Below are positions 1 through 10,116 of a DNA stretch of 64,000 nucleotides, piece by piece; within the stretch, counting starts at the first letter, position 1, and each line of letters opens with the position of its first letter. The notes under the pieces were generated by a model. The model searched no databases, was not told where the DNA came from, and worked only from the letters and a program-made list of their open reading frames with translations. Location of the stretch: NCBI RefSeq assembly GCF_015163665.1, contig NZ_JADEUG010000008.1:1-64000 (forward strand), written 5' to 3'. A program made the translations under genes and the position numbers. The DNA comes from Xenorhabdus sp. BG5. GTDB lineage: Bacteria; Pseudomonadota; Gammaproteobacteria; Enterobacterales; Enterobacteriaceae.

Positions 1-58
1 CGGCCAATTTAAAGGCCAGCGAATAGTCACGCTGAGTGCGTTTACTTTCTGATTTCAT
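1..58 (-). CDS. IS3-family transposase OrfA, N-terminal fragment cut by the window edge
   Basis: The minus strand has ATG at 58-56 preceded by a GAGGAGAG ribosome-binding site. It encodes MKSESKRTQRDYSLAFKLA, which resembles the start of IS3/IS150-group OrfA proteins that carry the DNA-binding helix-turn-helix. Only 19 codons are visible, so intactness cannot be judged. The gene points away from folA. Confidence 0.6.
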   Translation of the reverse strand, partial: MKSESKRTQRDYSLAFKLA

Positions 59-111
59 AACACTCTCCTCAAAAGATGAAGAAAAGTGTCAACCTTATTT
101 AGGATGGGACA
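1..111 (-). mobile_element. End of an IS3-family insertion sequence, continuing off the left edge
   Basis: The element end is inferred at about 111, where the minus strand reads TGTCCCATCC followed by a short leader and then a transposase start. Only the terminus and the first codons of orfA are in the window. The matching right end and any target-site duplication lie outside, so the exact boundary is an inference. Confidence 0.6.
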
Positions 112-141
112 CTGATAAATAATAAACCTGGCTGTGACACC

Positions 142-161
142 GGAGTGCCTTAAGGCACTCC
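142..161 (-). terminator. Hairpin downstream of folA
   Basis: A perfect palindrome with 8-bp stem GGAGTGCC, TTAA centre and GGCACTCC lies 16 nt past the folA stop. No clear U tract follows on the minus strand, so it may be a weak terminator or a 3'-end stabilising hairpin. Confidence 0.5.
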
Positions 162-176
162 ACACGTAAGATTAAC

Positions 177-662
177 TCACTCTCGGCGTTCCAGAATTTC
201 AAAACAATAGCTATGAGAATTGTTTTCATCTGCATCGTGATATTCGGTAAACGTTGAATTCCATTCATCAGGTTCATAATCAGGGAAATGCGTGTCACCA
301 ATCACTTCTGCATCAATGTGAGTCAGATACATACGATTAGCCAGAGGAATAAACTGTTCATAAATTTTTCCTCCTCCTATCACCATCACTTCTCTAACAT
401 CGCCAGCGGCTGATAAAGCAGCGTCGATAGAGTTAACCCAAGTCACCCGATCATCATTCGCAGGTTGACGGCTAATCACGATATTCAGGCGCCCTGGTAA
501 AGGGTGACCAATCGACTCATAAGTCACTCGCCCCATTACAACCGGTTTTCCAAGTGTATTGTGTTTAAACCAGGCTAAATCACCCGGCAAAGTCCATGGC
601 ATGGCATTTTCCATACCGATAACTCGATCCATAGCTATCGCAGTAATCAAGCTGATAATCAT
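177..662 (-). CDS. folA: Dihydrofolate reductase
   Basis: This enzyme reduces 7,8-dihydrofolate to tetrahydrofolate with NADPH in the cytoplasm, supplying one-carbon units for thymidylate and purine synthesis. The 161-residue protein aligns along its whole length with E. coli FolA (159 aa). It has the substrate-site Asp28 in LPGDLAWF, the Met20-loop region GMENAMPW, the NADPH-binding VIGGG segment and the C-terminal [11 protein letters not shown]. Relative to E. coli, Ala26 is Gly and the MGRHTWESIGRP segment reads [12 protein letters not shown]. The gene stands alone between an IS end and ftsP, unlike its E. coli location. Confidence 0.97.
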   Translation of the reverse strand: MIISLITAIAMDRVIGMENAMPWTLPGDLAWFKHNTLGKPVVMGRVTYESIGHPLPGRLNIVISRQPANDDRVTWVNSIDAALSAAGDVREVMVIGGGKIYEQFIPLANRMYLTHIDAEVIGDTHFPDYEPDEWNSTFTEYHDADENNSHSYCFEILERRE

Positions 663-907
663 TAAATCACCTTACAGCCAAGTAGTATGAAAATTTGGGA
701 CACTATACGGAAAGGGTTACTCGCAGTCGATAAGATTAGCCATTTATCCAAACAAATAGTGAGTTTGCCCGTGAATTGTTAAACAATCCGTTGTTTAGCA
801 GATTATTACTTAACAAGCATGCAGCAAAATAACAACTTCATTCAATTTGACAGAACATCTATCTAAAACAGTGCCAGAAACGAGTAAAGTCAGGACAAAG
901 ATTTCAT

Positions 908-2329
908 TTAAAAACCAGCAGGATTGACAATTAACTGCCCGGCAACCCCACGATCTGCCATCTCCAATATCTGGCTGTAATACATGAAAGGAAAATGTTC
1001 ATAAGACGGCTGCATCATATTAAGTAGCAATTCAGCACGACTATCAATCCAAACGGTATCTTTCCAGCCATAATCCTGTGGTTCTGGACGGTTGCCGTTC
1101 AGACTGATGACCTTAAATCTTACCCCTTCAATATGGAAAGGCTGGGGCATTGACGTTGTGACTGTCCAACGTTCCCATGCACCTTGTTGGCTTGTGATAT
1201 CGATTCGATGCGCATTCAACAGTGAGCCATTAATCCCTTGAGAATAATCGCCCAAATCAATTTGACGACTTTGAATGGTAGAGTTGATCTGTGGATTATC
1301 AACGATAAGCTGAGTTGGTAGTTGATCTGTCACCAAAGGAAGCAACCCGCTGGCTTTCAAGGTTAATACCGTCGTTGACAGCAGTTTGGTCGAAGGTTCA
1401 AACAAGCCTTTCAAACGATCGATTACGCCAGCAGATTCTCCCGCAGTAACAGTAACACTCTCCACTTTCGACATATCAATCAAGACTTCTCGACGTTCTC
1501 CCGGCGCAAGTGACAATAGCTGTACCGCCACGGGAGCAGGCAATAAGCCTTGATCAGTAGCAATCATGTAGAAAGGACGCCCATCACTGAGTTGCAATTG
1601 ATATCGCCGGGCATTAGATGCATTCAGAAAGCGTAACCTGACCCAACCTCTGGCAACTTCCACAAAAGGATTTTCGACACCATTAACCACCAGAGTATCG
1701 CCAAGAAAGCCTTGATTAGCTGACGGGTTATATTGCGGTACACCAAAATTATCCAATCGCTTATCTTGCAAGATAACCGGAAAATCATCGACACCATAAT
1801 GTCTGGGTAAAGGCAGGCTGCGACTATTTTCGTCTTCCACCAGCCACATACCAGCAAGGCCGGCATAAACATGCTGTGCCATGCGATTTGGGGTATTGGC
1901 ATGATACCAACAGGTCGATGCAACTTGATCTATCGGAATAACCGGCGACCAATTTTCTCCCGGTGCCATCAAACGAGCCGAACCGCCCATCAAGGTTCCA
2001 GGCACCAATAATCCTCCGACGGTCATTGAAACCGGTTCAGATAACCGATTGCTATAGATCAGTTTGACATCATCCCCTCGGTGAACCCGAATGGTTGGCC
2101 CTAAATAATGTCCGTTGATGCCCCAAACTTGAGCCTTATTATGACCATTAAACGACCAGGTGGCTTTTTGTATGGCTAAAAACAGGGGTTGCCCTCTGCG
2201 GGATTCCAGTAAGGGAGGGAGCGGCAATTTTGTTTGTTGATTTTTGTTGGCCCGAACGACAAAAGGAAGCGCCCCTAAACACATTGCCAAACCAGAAGCC
2301 TGAATAAATTGGCGCCGACTCAGTGACAT
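908..2329 (-). CDS. ftsP: Cell-division protein FtsP (SufI), Tat-exported multicopper-oxidase fold
   Basis: FtsP is a periplasmic protein that protects or stabilises the divisome under stress. It has the cupredoxin fold of multicopper oxidases but generally lacks the copper ligands. The N-terminus has a twin-arginine signal (SLSRRQFIQASG) followed by a hydrophobic stretch. The start chosen is ATG at 2329, because it places the RR motif near the N-terminus and has GGAGAAAG just upstream; a longer reading frame adds 23 residues of no family similarity. The C-terminal motif HFPFMYYSQILEMADRGVAGQL is family-like. It follows plsC on the same strand, as in E. coli. Confidence 0.93.
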   Translation of the reverse strand: MSLSRRQFIQASGLAMCLGALPFVVRANKNQQTKLPLPPLLESRRGQPLFLAIQKATWSFNGHNKAQVWGINGHYLGPTIRVHRGDDVKLIYSNRLSEPVSMTVGGLLVPGTLMGGSARLMAPGENWSPVIPIDQVASTCWYHANTPNRMAQHVYAGLAGMWLVEDENSRSLPLPRHYGVDDFPVILQDKRLDNFGVPQYNPSANQGFLGDTLVVNGVENPFVEVARGWVRLRFLNASNARRYQLQLSDGRPFYMIATDQGLLPAPVAVQLLSLAPGERREVLIDMSKVESVTVTAGESAGVIDRLKGLFEPSTKLLSTTVLTLKASGLLPLVTDQLPTQLIVDNPQINSTIQSRQIDLGDYSQGINGSLLNAHRIDITSQQGAWERWTVTTSMPQPFHIEGVRFKVISLNGNRPEPQDYGWKDTVWIDSRAELLLNMMQPSYEHFPFMYYSQILEMADRGVAGQLIVNPAGF

Positions 2330-2477
2330 ACTTTCTCCACAGAAGGTCTCCACAGAAGGAATAGTCTCTCTACGATAGAAATACAACCCAAATAGCAATG
2401 CCCAATAATTGCCTAATTTAAATGATTGCGGGGATGAATACCCTGATATTGTGGCTATCAGGATTTATTATTCTATC

Positions 2478-2517
2478 GATTGCGTTTAATAAAAACGTTA
2501 ATTTATTAAACGCAATC
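2478..2517 (-). terminator. Perfect 16-bp inverted repeat between plsC and ftsP
   Basis: GATTGCGTTTAATAAA is repeated in inverse orientation across an 8-nt centre (AACGTTAA), giving a 40-nt AT-rich palindrome. It lies between the plsC stop and the ftsP start, both on the minus strand. It could end the plsC transcript or be a protein-binding palindrome; no U tract decides this. Confidence 0.45.
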
Positions 2518-2582
2518 ATAACGCGAATAGGAGAGAATTTCTAAAATTATCGAAAAATTATAGTGATAATTAGTCCAACTGG

Positions 2583-3314
2583 CTATCTACGCTGATTAAG
2601 TGCCTCGACTTCTTTATCCAATTGTTCAATTTTGGTTTTCATCAATTGTCGGCAGTGTTCTGCCAATTCACGAACCTGATCTTTGGTATATTTCGTGGTG
2701 TCAATCGGGGGCAACATTTCAACAATAACGGTGCCATTGTCCCAACGATTTAGTTTTATTTTATCGTGTGTTGTAGAAACACAAACCGGTACAATAGGTG
2801 CACCTGCGGCAATGGCGGCATGAAAGGCACCTGTTTTAAAAGGCATCAATCCACGGCCACGACTCCGTGTTCCTTCTGGAAACATCCAAACCGAAATTCG
2901 ATTTTTTTTGATCTGATCGACAACCTGTGAAATCGTGCCATGAGCTTTTGTCCGATTATCCCTGTCGATCAAAATATTACCTGTCAACCAATATAGCTGA
3001 CCAAAGAAGGGAATAAAGACTAGGCTTTTTTTGCCCACGGTGACTGTACGTGGCTGCACCGCATTCGACATCGTAACCATATCGTAATTATTTTGGTGAT
3101 TGCCAATATAAATACTAGGTCCATATTCCTGTGCTTCTTCTGGAACACGTTCCAGCAGCTTAATGCCAAGCACTTTATGCAATTTGCCAAACGCACGCCC
3201 GAAAGTCATAACATGACGTGGATTACGTGGGCTGAATAAACAGTAGATACAGCCAAAAATAACGATCAGTATCCCAAGCAGAATAACAATAATTCCCCGA
3301 ATGATTGCTAGCAT
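2583..3314 (-). CDS. plsC: 1-acyl-sn-glycerol-3-phosphate acyltransferase
   Basis: PlsC acylates lysophosphatidate at sn-2 to make phosphatidate, at the inner membrane. The protein has an N-terminal hydrophobic segment, the catalytic NHQNNYD (HX4D) motif, the FPEGTRSRG glycerol-phosphate-binding motif and the VGKKSL and LIDRDNR blocks of the family. The ATG at 3314 is preferred: it has AAGGGG upstream and gives 243 aa, near the E. coli length of 245. The upstream ATG at 3347 lies inside the parC terminator hairpin. It follows parC, as in E. coli. Confidence 0.95.
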   Translation of the reverse strand: MLAIIRGIIVILLGILIVIFGCIYCLFSPRNPRHVMTFGRAFGKLHKVLGIKLLERVPEEAQEYGPSIYIGNHQNNYDMVTMSNAVQPRTVTVGKKSLVFIPFFGQLYWLTGNILIDRDNRTKAHGTISQVVDQIKKNRISVWMFPEGTRSRGRGLMPFKTGAFHAAIAAGAPIVPVCVSTTHDKIKLNRWDNGTVIVEMLPPIDTTKYTKDQVRELAEHCRQLMKTKIEQLDKEVEALNQRR

Positions 3315-3331
3315 AGCGGCCCCTTGTTGAA

Positions 3332-3358
3332 AGGCCAGTGCATTCATTACACTGGCCT
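3332..3358 (-). terminator. Hairpin between parC and plsC
   Basis: A 9-bp stem AGGCCAGTG / CACTGGCCT with a 9-nt loop lies 55 nt downstream of parC on the minus strand and is followed by TTTC. It is likely a weak or partial intrinsic terminator. It also argues against the upstream plsC start codon located in its loop. Confidence 0.6.
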
Positions 3359-3412
3359 AAAATTACGATTTATACCTTTCACCCTGCAATTTGCAGCTTA
3401 ATGACTTGTATT

Positions 3413-5653
3413 TCAAACCACTTCAACGCGCTCAACTCGCTGTAATCCACGAGGCAGAGACGCTCCCTTGCGCCCTCTCTCTGCCCTGAATTTCTGTAAC
3501 TCATCAGGACGAAGCAGTAACTTGCGTTTGCCAAAGTAAAGCGTGATAGAAGATTGCGGTGGCAAGACCAGTAACCAAGCCAGCATATCTTCGCCGGATG
3601 CAGCCTGTGCCGCCGGAATAGAAACAATCTTATTGCCCTTGCCCTTTGAAAGCTGTGGCAAATCAGTCACTGGAAACATCAACATACGGCCCGCTTTGGT
3701 AATCGCCAGTAACATGTCTTCCTGTTCGTTGTTAATCTCCAACGGCGGCATCACTTTAGCATTCTCGGGCAAAGTAATCATGGCCTTACCCGCCCGGTTC
3801 TTGGCAATCAGGTCACTGAAAGTACAGATAAAACCATATCCTGCATCAGATGCCATCAAGAATTTCTGTTCTTCTTTCGCCATCAAAAGATGCTCAACCG
3901 ATGCCCCTACCGGCAACGCCAGTTTGCCCGTCAACGGTTCTCCCTGTCCTCTGGCTGATGGCAAATCCAACGGATCAACGGAATAACTGCGCCCTGTAGT
4001 ATCAATAAAGACCACGGGTTGGTTACTCTTGCCACGCACCGCACTGCGGAAACTGTCACCCGATTTGTAATTCAAGCCAGCCGGATCAATCTCGTGTCCT
4101 TTCGCACTGCGCACCCAGCCCATCTCTGACATGATGACAGTAATCGGCTCAGATGGCAGGATGTCGTGATCACTCATGGCCTTCGCTTCCATGCGCTCTT
4201 TCAGCGGGGAGCGACGGTCATCACCGTAGCTTTCTGCATCGGCAATAATTTCTTTTTTCAGTAACGTATTTAACTTACGTTCAGAACCCAAAATCGCCTG
4301 AAGTTTGTCACGTTCTTTCGCCAATTCATCCTGTTCACCACGGATTTTGACTTCTTCCAGTTTCGCCAAGTGGCGTAATTTCAAGTCAAGAATGGCTTCT
4401 GCCTGCGTTTCGGTTAAGTTAAAACGCTGCATCAATACTGGCTTTGGCTCATCTTCATGACGAATAATATGAATGACTTCATCAATATTAAGATAGGCTG
4501 CCAACAAACCTTCGAGGATATGCAAACGCTTAAGCACTTTTTCCAGGCGATGGTTCAGGCGATTACGCACGGTTTCACGCCGGAAAACCAGCCATTCACT
4601 GAGGATCTCAACCAAACCCTTAACCGCAGGACGGTTATCCAGACCGATCATGTTGAGATTGACGCGATAGCTTTTTTCCAAATCGGTAGTTGCAAACAGG
4701 TGGTTCATTACCTGCTCAATATCCACGCGGTTAGTACGCGGAACAATCACCAAGCGGGTTGGATTTTCATGATCAGACTCGTCACGCAGATCATCCACCA
4801 TCGGTAACTTTTTCGCCCGCATTTGGCTGGCAATTTGTTCTAAAACCTTCGCACCAGAGACCTGATGAGGTAAGGCCGTGATGACGACGTTACCTTCTTC
4901 TTTCGACCAAATCGCCCGCATCCGCACTGAACCACGGCCATTTTTGTAGATCTTGCGGATATCTTCTTTTGGCGTGATGATCTCAGCTTCTGTTGGATAG
5001 TCCGGCCCTTTGACATATTCCATCGCCTCATCAAGCGATAGATCTGGCTTATCCAGCATGGCAATCAGTGCATTCGCGACCTCACGGGCATTGTGTGGCG
5101 GGATGTCGGTCGCCATCCCCACGGCAATGCCCGTGGTGCCATTGAGCAAGATATTGGGCAAACGCGCAGGTAAACACTTAGGCTCCTGCAATGTACCATC
5201 AAAGTTTGGTACCCAATCTACGGTTCCTTGCCCCAACTCAGACAGTAACAATTCGGCATATTGAGACAAACGAGATTCGGTATAACGCATCGCCGCAAAG
5301 GATTTTGGATCATCCGGTGCCCCCCAGTTTCCTTGCCCATCGACTAACGGATAGCGGTATGAGAAAGGCTGTGCCATCAAAACCATAGCTTCATAACAAG
5401 CCCCATCACCATGTGGATGATATTTACCAAGAACATCACCGACGGTACGGGCAGATTTTTTAAATTTGGCGCTGCTGCTCAGCCCTAGTTCTGACATCGC
5501 ATAGACAATACGACGCTGAACAGGCTTTAAGCCATCACCAATAAAAGGTAACGCCCTGTCCATGATGACGTACATGGAGTAATTCAAATAGGCGTTTTCA
5601 GTGAACGCATGAAGCGGCTGACGCTCCACGCCGTCGTGAGTTATCTCACTCAT
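3413..5653 (-). CDS. parC: DNA topoisomerase IV subunit A
   Basis: ParC forms the A2B2 topoisomerase IV with ParE and decatenates daughter chromosomes. The 746-residue protein has the breakage-reunion domain with the catalytic tyrosine in [10 protein letters not shown], the GxxxR-type LNMIGLD region and a C-terminal beta-pinwheel domain ([15 protein letters not shown] repeats). In the quinolone-resistance-determining region the motif reads [12 protein letters not shown], whereas E. coli has HPHGDSACYEAM, so the residue equivalent to Ser80 is Gly (Gly84 here). parE lies 86 nt upstream on the same strand. Confidence 0.97.
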   Translation of the reverse strand: MSEITHDGVERQPLHAFTENAYLNYSMYVIMDRALPFIGDGLKPVQRRIVYAMSELGLSSSAKFKKSARTVGDVLGKYHPHGDGACYEAMVLMAQPFSYRYPLVDGQGNWGAPDDPKSFAAMRYTESRLSQYAELLLSELGQGTVDWVPNFDGTLQEPKCLPARLPNILLNGTTGIAVGMATDIPPHNAREVANALIAMLDKPDLSLDEAMEYVKGPDYPTEAEIITPKEDIRKIYKNGRGSVRMRAIWSKEEGNVVITALPHQVSGAKVLEQIASQMRAKKLPMVDDLRDESDHENPTRLVIVPRTNRVDIEQVMNHLFATTDLEKSYRVNLNMIGLDNRPAVKGLVEILSEWLVFRRETVRNRLNHRLEKVLKRLHILEGLLAAYLNIDEVIHIIRHEDEPKPVLMQRFNLTETQAEAILDLKLRHLAKLEEVKIRGEQDELAKERDKLQAILGSERKLNTLLKKEIIADAESYGDDRRSPLKERMEAKAMSDHDILPSEPITVIMSEMGWVRSAKGHEIDPAGLNYKSGDSFRSAVRGKSNQPVVFIDTTGRSYSVDPLDLPSARGQGEPLTGKLALPVGASVEHLLMAKEEQKFLMASDAGYGFICTFSDLIAKNRAGKAMITLPENAKVMPPLEINNEQEDMLLAITKAGRMLMFPVTDLPQLSKGKGNKIVSIPAAQAASGEDMLAWLLVLPPQSSITLYFGKRKLLLRPDELQKFRAERGRKGASLPRGLQRVERVEVV

Positions 5654-5739
5654 GTAATAATTTCCTCAGGATCTGTATTGACTACCTTTGCGCTAGATTT
5701 CTCTGTATGCATTTAATCTTATTGCACTAAATTCATGCG

Positions 5740-7635
5740 CTAAACTTCGATATCGATGGAATCTCCCTTCTCTTGCAGCCAATTACGGCGATCTTCTGAA
5801 CGTTTCTTCGCCAGAAGCATATCCATGACTGAGAGGGTTTCTTGATAATTTTCATCGTCGATAGTCAATTGCACCAGACGGCGAGTGTTAGGATCTAACG
5901 TGGTTTCACGCAACTGCATTGGGTTCATTTCCCCCAACCCTTTAAAACGCTGAACGTTCGGCTTGCCCCGCTTGCGGCTCAAACGATCCAAGATGGCACT
6001 TTTTTCCCCTTCATCCAGCGCATAATGTACTTCTTTGCCAAGGTCGATGCGATATAACGGCGGCATTGCCATGTAGATATGCCCGCGTTTCACCAATGTC
6101 GGGAAGTGACGGACAAACAGGGCGCACAGCAATGTTGCAATGTGTAATCCATCAGAGTCTGCGTCCGCCAGTATGCAGATTTTACCGTAGCGCAGTTGGC
6201 TTAAATCTTCACTATCCGGATCAATACCAATCGCAACAGAGATATCATGAACTTCCTGCGAAGCCAGTACTTCATCCGAAGAGACTTCCCATGTATTCAG
6301 GATTTTTCCACGCAGTGGCATGATCGCCTGAAACTCACGATCACGAGCTTGCTTCGCAGAGCCGCCCGCGGAATCCCCTTCTACTAAAAACAGTTCAGTA
6401 ACATTGAGATCTTGTGCAGTACAATCTGCCAATTTACCCGGCAAAGCAGGGCCATTGGTCAACTTTTTGCGTACCACTTTCTTCGCCGCACGCATTCTAC
6501 GCTGCGCACTGGCAATCGCCATTTCAGCGAGTTGCTCCGCATCTTGAATATGCTGGTTCAGCCACAAGCTGAATGCATCTTTCACTACGCCGGAAACGAA
6601 AGCCGCAGACTGGCGAGAAGAGAGGCGCTCTTTGGTTTGGCCAGCAAATTGTGGATCTTGCATTTTAAGCGATAGCACATAAGCACAGCGATCCCAGATA
6701 TCATCGGCAGAAAGTTTAACCCCACGTGGCAATATATTGCGGAATTCGCAAAATTCACGCATGGCATCCAACAAACCTTGACGCAAGCCGTTAACATGAG
6801 TACCGCCTTGTACCGTTGGGATCAAGTTGACGTAACTTTCCGTTAATAATTCTCCGCCTTCCGGTAGCCAGAGCACTGCCCAGTCAACCGCTTCAGTATC
6901 TCCACTTAATGTGCCGACAAAAGGCGCTTGTGGCAATGTGACCAGCCCATTGACGGCTTCTAGCAGATAATCTGTCAACCCGTCGGCATAACACCATTTC
7001 TGTTCGGTATCGTTCAGTTTGTCCTTAAAAACAATCTCAACCCCCGGACACAGCACCGCTTTGGCTTTTAGTAAATGCGTCAAGCGGGTGGCAGAAAAAC
7101 GGGGCGTGTCGAAATAGCTTTCATCTGGCCAGAAATGGACACTCGTTCCGGTATTGCGTTTGCCACAACTGCCAATGACTTCCAATTCTTGTACTTTCTC
7201 ACCATTTTCAAAGGCGATTTGGTGTACCTGACTGTTACGACGGACAGTCACTTCCACGCGCTTTGACAGGGCGTTGACTACCGAGATCCCAACTCCATGT
7301 AAGCCACCAGAGAATTGGTAATTTTTATTAGAAAATTTTCCGCCCGCATGCAAGCGGGTCAAAATCAATTCAACAGCAGAAACTTTTTCTTCAGGATGGA
7401 TATCAACCGGCATACCACGGCCATCATCTATCACTTCCAGAGACTGATCGCTGTGAAGGATTACTTCAATATGCTTCGCGTGACCAGCCAGAGCTTCGTC
7501 CACACTGTTATCGATCACTTCCTGTGCCAGATGGTTCGGGCGGGCTGTATCGGTATACATTCCGGGACGGCGACGAACTGGCTCCAGGCCACTGAGGACT
7601 TCAATGGCCTCTGCGTTGTAACTAGATTGAGTCAT
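5740..7635 (-). CDS. parE: DNA topoisomerase IV subunit B
   Basis: ParE is the ATPase subunit of topoisomerase IV. The 631-residue protein has a GHKL ATP-binding site (IDNSVDEALAG, DDGRGMPVDIH, GGLHGVGISVVNALS), a transducer domain and a TOPRIM domain with LFLVEGDSAGGSAKQARDR and the metal-binding ADADSDG. The quinolone-region motif EVSSDEVLAS is as in E. coli. It is followed by parC and preceded by yqiA, the E. coli order without the two intervening small genes. Confidence 0.97.
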   Translation of the reverse strand: MTQSSYNAEAIEVLSGLEPVRRRPGMYTDTARPNHLAQEVIDNSVDEALAGHAKHIEVILHSDQSLEVIDDGRGMPVDIHPEEKVSAVELILTRLHAGGKFSNKNYQFSGGLHGVGISVVNALSKRVEVTVRRNSQVHQIAFENGEKVQELEVIGSCGKRNTGTSVHFWPDESYFDTPRFSATRLTHLLKAKAVLCPGVEIVFKDKLNDTEQKWCYADGLTDYLLEAVNGLVTLPQAPFVGTLSGDTEAVDWAVLWLPEGGELLTESYVNLIPTVQGGTHVNGLRQGLLDAMREFCEFRNILPRGVKLSADDIWDRCAYVLSLKMQDPQFAGQTKERLSSRQSAAFVSGVVKDAFSLWLNQHIQDAEQLAEMAIASAQRRMRAAKKVVRKKLTNGPALPGKLADCTAQDLNVTELFLVEGDSAGGSAKQARDREFQAIMPLRGKILNTWEVSSDEVLASQEVHDISVAIGIDPDSEDLSQLRYGKICILADADSDGLHIATLLCALFVRHFPTLVKRGHIYMAMPPLYRIDLGKEVHYALDEGEKSAILDRLSRKRGKPNVQRFKGLGEMNPMQLRETTLDPNTRRLVQLTIDDENYQETLSVMDMLLAKKRSEDRRNWLQEKGDSIDIEV

Positions 7636-7708
7636 GTTGTAATTCTGTCGGTTGCTTCGTTATTAGAGGGCCAATCAGTATTGATATACTGTTGATAATA
7701 CCAGTCGT

Positions 7709-8317
7709 TTACCTATTTTTGGCAATTTTTTTACTATTGCCACTGGTTAGCCCTAAGAAGTCAATGATTTGAGGGAAATAATATTCGAAGCCAATAAAAG
7801 CATGATTCCCACCAGATTCAACCGTCTGCCGGCACTGCATCAGGTAAGCAACAGCTTGACGGTAATCGAGCACCTCATCTCCTGTTTGCTGCAATAACCA
7901 AATAAGATCAGGTGATTCCAGCGGGTCAATGTGCATCACTTTGAGATCATGTATATGGCTTGGTTCGAGAGTATAGCGCTCTTCGGTATAGGGATTCACG
8001 TTTTCCCCAAGATAATTCTGAAGCAAGTCGAAAGGACGCACCGCAGGATTGACAACCACGGCGGGCAAACCAAAGCACTGAGAAAGCCAGATAGCCAGAT
8101 AACCGCCCAGAGAAGAACCCACCAGCCCGATATTTTCACCGGCGTGCTCCATTACCTGTTCTTCCAGTAAGATGGCTGCATCTTCAGGATAAGGGGGTAA
8201 TTGCGGCACCAGCATGTCAATGTCAGGGTGCAGCTGGTGTAACCACGTTTTCAGCGCATTCGCTTTCGCTGATTGAGGGGAACTATTGAAACCATGTAAG
8301 TAGAGTAACGTCGACAT
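7709..8317 (-). CDS. yqiA: YqiA alpha/beta-hydrolase esterase
   Basis: YqiA is a small cytoplasmic esterase active on short acyl esters in vitro; its physiological substrate is unknown. The 202-residue protein begins with the family motif [16 protein letters not shown]. It has the nucleophile elbow GSSLGGYLA, a VVNPAVRP segment and a C-terminal catalytic histidine in [10 protein letters not shown]. Its start overlaps the cpdA stop by one base (TAATG), which indicates translational coupling. Confidence 0.93.
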   Translation of the reverse strand: MSTLLYLHGFNSSPQSAKANALKTWLHQLHPDIDMLVPQLPPYPEDAAILLEEQVMEHAGENIGLVGSSLGGYLAIWLSQCFGLPAVVVNPAVRPFDLLQNYLGENVNPYTEERYTLEPSHIHDLKVMHIDPLESPDLIWLLQQTGDEVLDYRQAVAYLMQCRQTVESGGNHAFIGFEYYFPQIIDFLGLTSGNSKKIAKNR

Positions 8318-9159
8318 TAATACCCGTCCGAATCTAAATCCGGGTAAAACTCGTTATTCTTAAGCCTGTGAACCTGTGTCTGCAATTTCGCTTCTTTATT
8401 ATTGCCAGCCACAGACAGTTCGAGATAACGCCATCCCGGAGCCACTGTATCAAGCATAAAATTAGTACAATGTGGTTTAAATTGCACACAGGTTGATGGG
8501 GTTGCCATAACACGAATACCGTTCCACATTTCATCCACTTCTTGGTGGATGTGCCCACACAGTATGGCTTTCACCTGGGTTTTGCCTTTCAAACATTCTG
8601 ATAATTCAGGGGCATTACGCAAACTGTGCTGATCCAGCCATGTGCATCCAGACGGAATCGGGTGATGGTGAAGCATAATAATCGCATGACGCTCACTGTG
8701 TTCATCCAGGCATTTTTTCATCCACTCAAGCTGATAATTCGTCAATTCACCATGAGGAACCCCTTGCACCTGACTGTCCAGCATAATCAACTGCCAATGC
8801 TGTCCGATAAATATCTGCTTGGAAGGTGAAATGCCTGCTGCTGCCAACGTGTCAACCATCGCGGGTTGATAATCGTGATTGCCGGGTAACCAAACACAAG
8901 GTGCAGGTAAACGCGCAATGCCATCAGCAAAATGCTGGTAAGCATTGATGCTCTGATCCTGTACCAAATCACCTGTCGCAACGATCAAATCAATATCGAG
9001 ATTTTGCTGCAAGATCATATCCAATACCGCATGATAACTGCGATAGGTATTGACGCCCAGCAATGAGTCTCCCTTATTAGCAAAAAGGTGCGTGTCGGTA
9101 ATTTGCAGTATTCTGGCTGTGGCACCTTCTGCCACAGGTACTTCAAGCAGGCTTTCCAA
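8317..9159 (-). CDS. cpdA: 3',5'-cyclic-AMP phosphodiesterase
   Basis: CpdA hydrolyses cAMP to AMP and so tunes CRP-dependent regulation. It is a calcineurin-like metallophosphoesterase of 280 aa. Visible metal-binding motifs are DTHLF, GDLVQD, GNHD, HHHP and GHIHQ. It sits between nudF and yqiA in the order conserved in enterobacteria, with its stop codon shared with the yqiA start. Confidence 0.95.
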   Translation of the reverse strand: MESLLEVPVAEGATARILQITDTHLFANKGDSLLGVNTYRSYHAVLDMILQQNLDIDLIVATGDLVQDQSINAYQHFADGIARLPAPCVWLPGNHDYQPAMVDTLAAAGISPSKQIFIGQHWQLIMLDSQVQGVPHGELTNYQLEWMKKCLDEHSERHAIIMLHHHPIPSGCTWLDQHSLRNAPELSECLKGKTQVKAILCGHIHQEVDEMWNGIRVMATPSTCVQFKPHCTNFMLDTVAPGWRYLELSVAGNNKEAKLQTQVHRLKNNEFYPDLDSDGY

Positions 9160-9256
9160 AAGGTTTCCTTTTCCTGTCGATCATAAGGATGATTTTAACG
9201 TGTCTTGATGCAAAAGATCTGCTGGCTGGGGCACACTTCCCATTTTCCAACGTAAA

Positions 9257-9898
9257 TTAGGAATGATGACCCAACCATTTTTTCCTAAGTTTTTCATGGT
9301 GCAATGCCAGCCACTGTATTGCAATAACTGAAGCCGCATTATCGATAATGCCCTCTTCTACCCATTGATAAGCCTGTTCACGACTCACAACCAGAACACG
9401 GATATCTTCATGCTCACCTTCCAGACCATGAACCCCTGACGCAGTGGCGGCATCGACTTCACCGACAAAGACATACATACGTTCTGTCGTACCGCCAGGG
9501 CTGGAAAGATAACTTAATGCAGGCTGGCAGCGTTTAACCTCAATCCCTGCCTCTTCCACAGCTTCGCGACGGACGACCTGTTCAGCGTCTTCTCCTTCTT
9601 CGATCATGCCGGCAATCACTTCCAACAGCCACGGCGTATGACTGGTTTCAATCGCCGGAATACGGATTTGTTCAATCAAAACAACTTCATCGCGCACCGG
9701 ATCATAAGGCAACAAAACACCAGCATGACCTCGTTCAAAAACTTCACGTTTAATGGTTTCACTCCAACCACCGCGAAATAGGCGATGCTTGAATTGATAT
9801 TCAGTCATGTTAAAAAAACCGCGATAAAGCGTTTTTTGAGAAATAACTTCGACGTCTTGTTTAGTAAAAGTATATGGCGAGGCAAGATCTTTACTCAT
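9257..9898 (-). CDS. nudF: ADP-ribose pyrophosphatase
   Basis: NudF cleaves ADP-ribose to AMP and ribose-5-phosphate, limiting toxic ADP-ribose. The 213-residue protein contains the Nudix box (GMIEEGEDAEQVVRREAVEE followed by AG) with the conserved G, REAVEE and G positions. It is divergent from tolC, the arrangement found in E. coli, and heads the minus-strand nudF-cpdA-yqiA-parE series. Confidence 0.95.
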   Translation of the reverse strand: MSKDLASPYTFTKQDVEVISQKTLYRGFFNMTEYQFKHRLFRGGWSETIKREVFERGHAGVLLPYDPVRDEVVLIEQIRIPAIETSHTPWLLEVIAGMIEEGEDAEQVVRREAVEEAGIEVKRCQPALSYLSSPGGTTERMYVFVGEVDAATASGVHGLEGEHEDIRVLVVSREQAYQWVEEGIIDNAASVIAIQWLALHHEKLRKKWLGHHS

Positions 9899-10116
9899 AA
9901 AATATCCTGATCAGTTTTTAAAATTTCCTATTATTAAAAGGTATTTTTTCATATTGATCTAAATAAATTCATTTTGATGATACAAACAAGCAGAAAAATG
10001 AGGCAATATGGCACAAACAGCCACCCTACCCTGCTGGCATTCTCTGCTAGAATCTGTGGTATTAGTTTTTATGCAGAGGCAACTTAAGCAAAATAGCTGC
10101 ACAACAAGGAACGCAA

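Noticed and set aside
3379-3627. 82-codon minus-strand frame overlapping the 3' end of parC
   Set aside because: It is an alternative frame of a well-conserved gene with no independent support.
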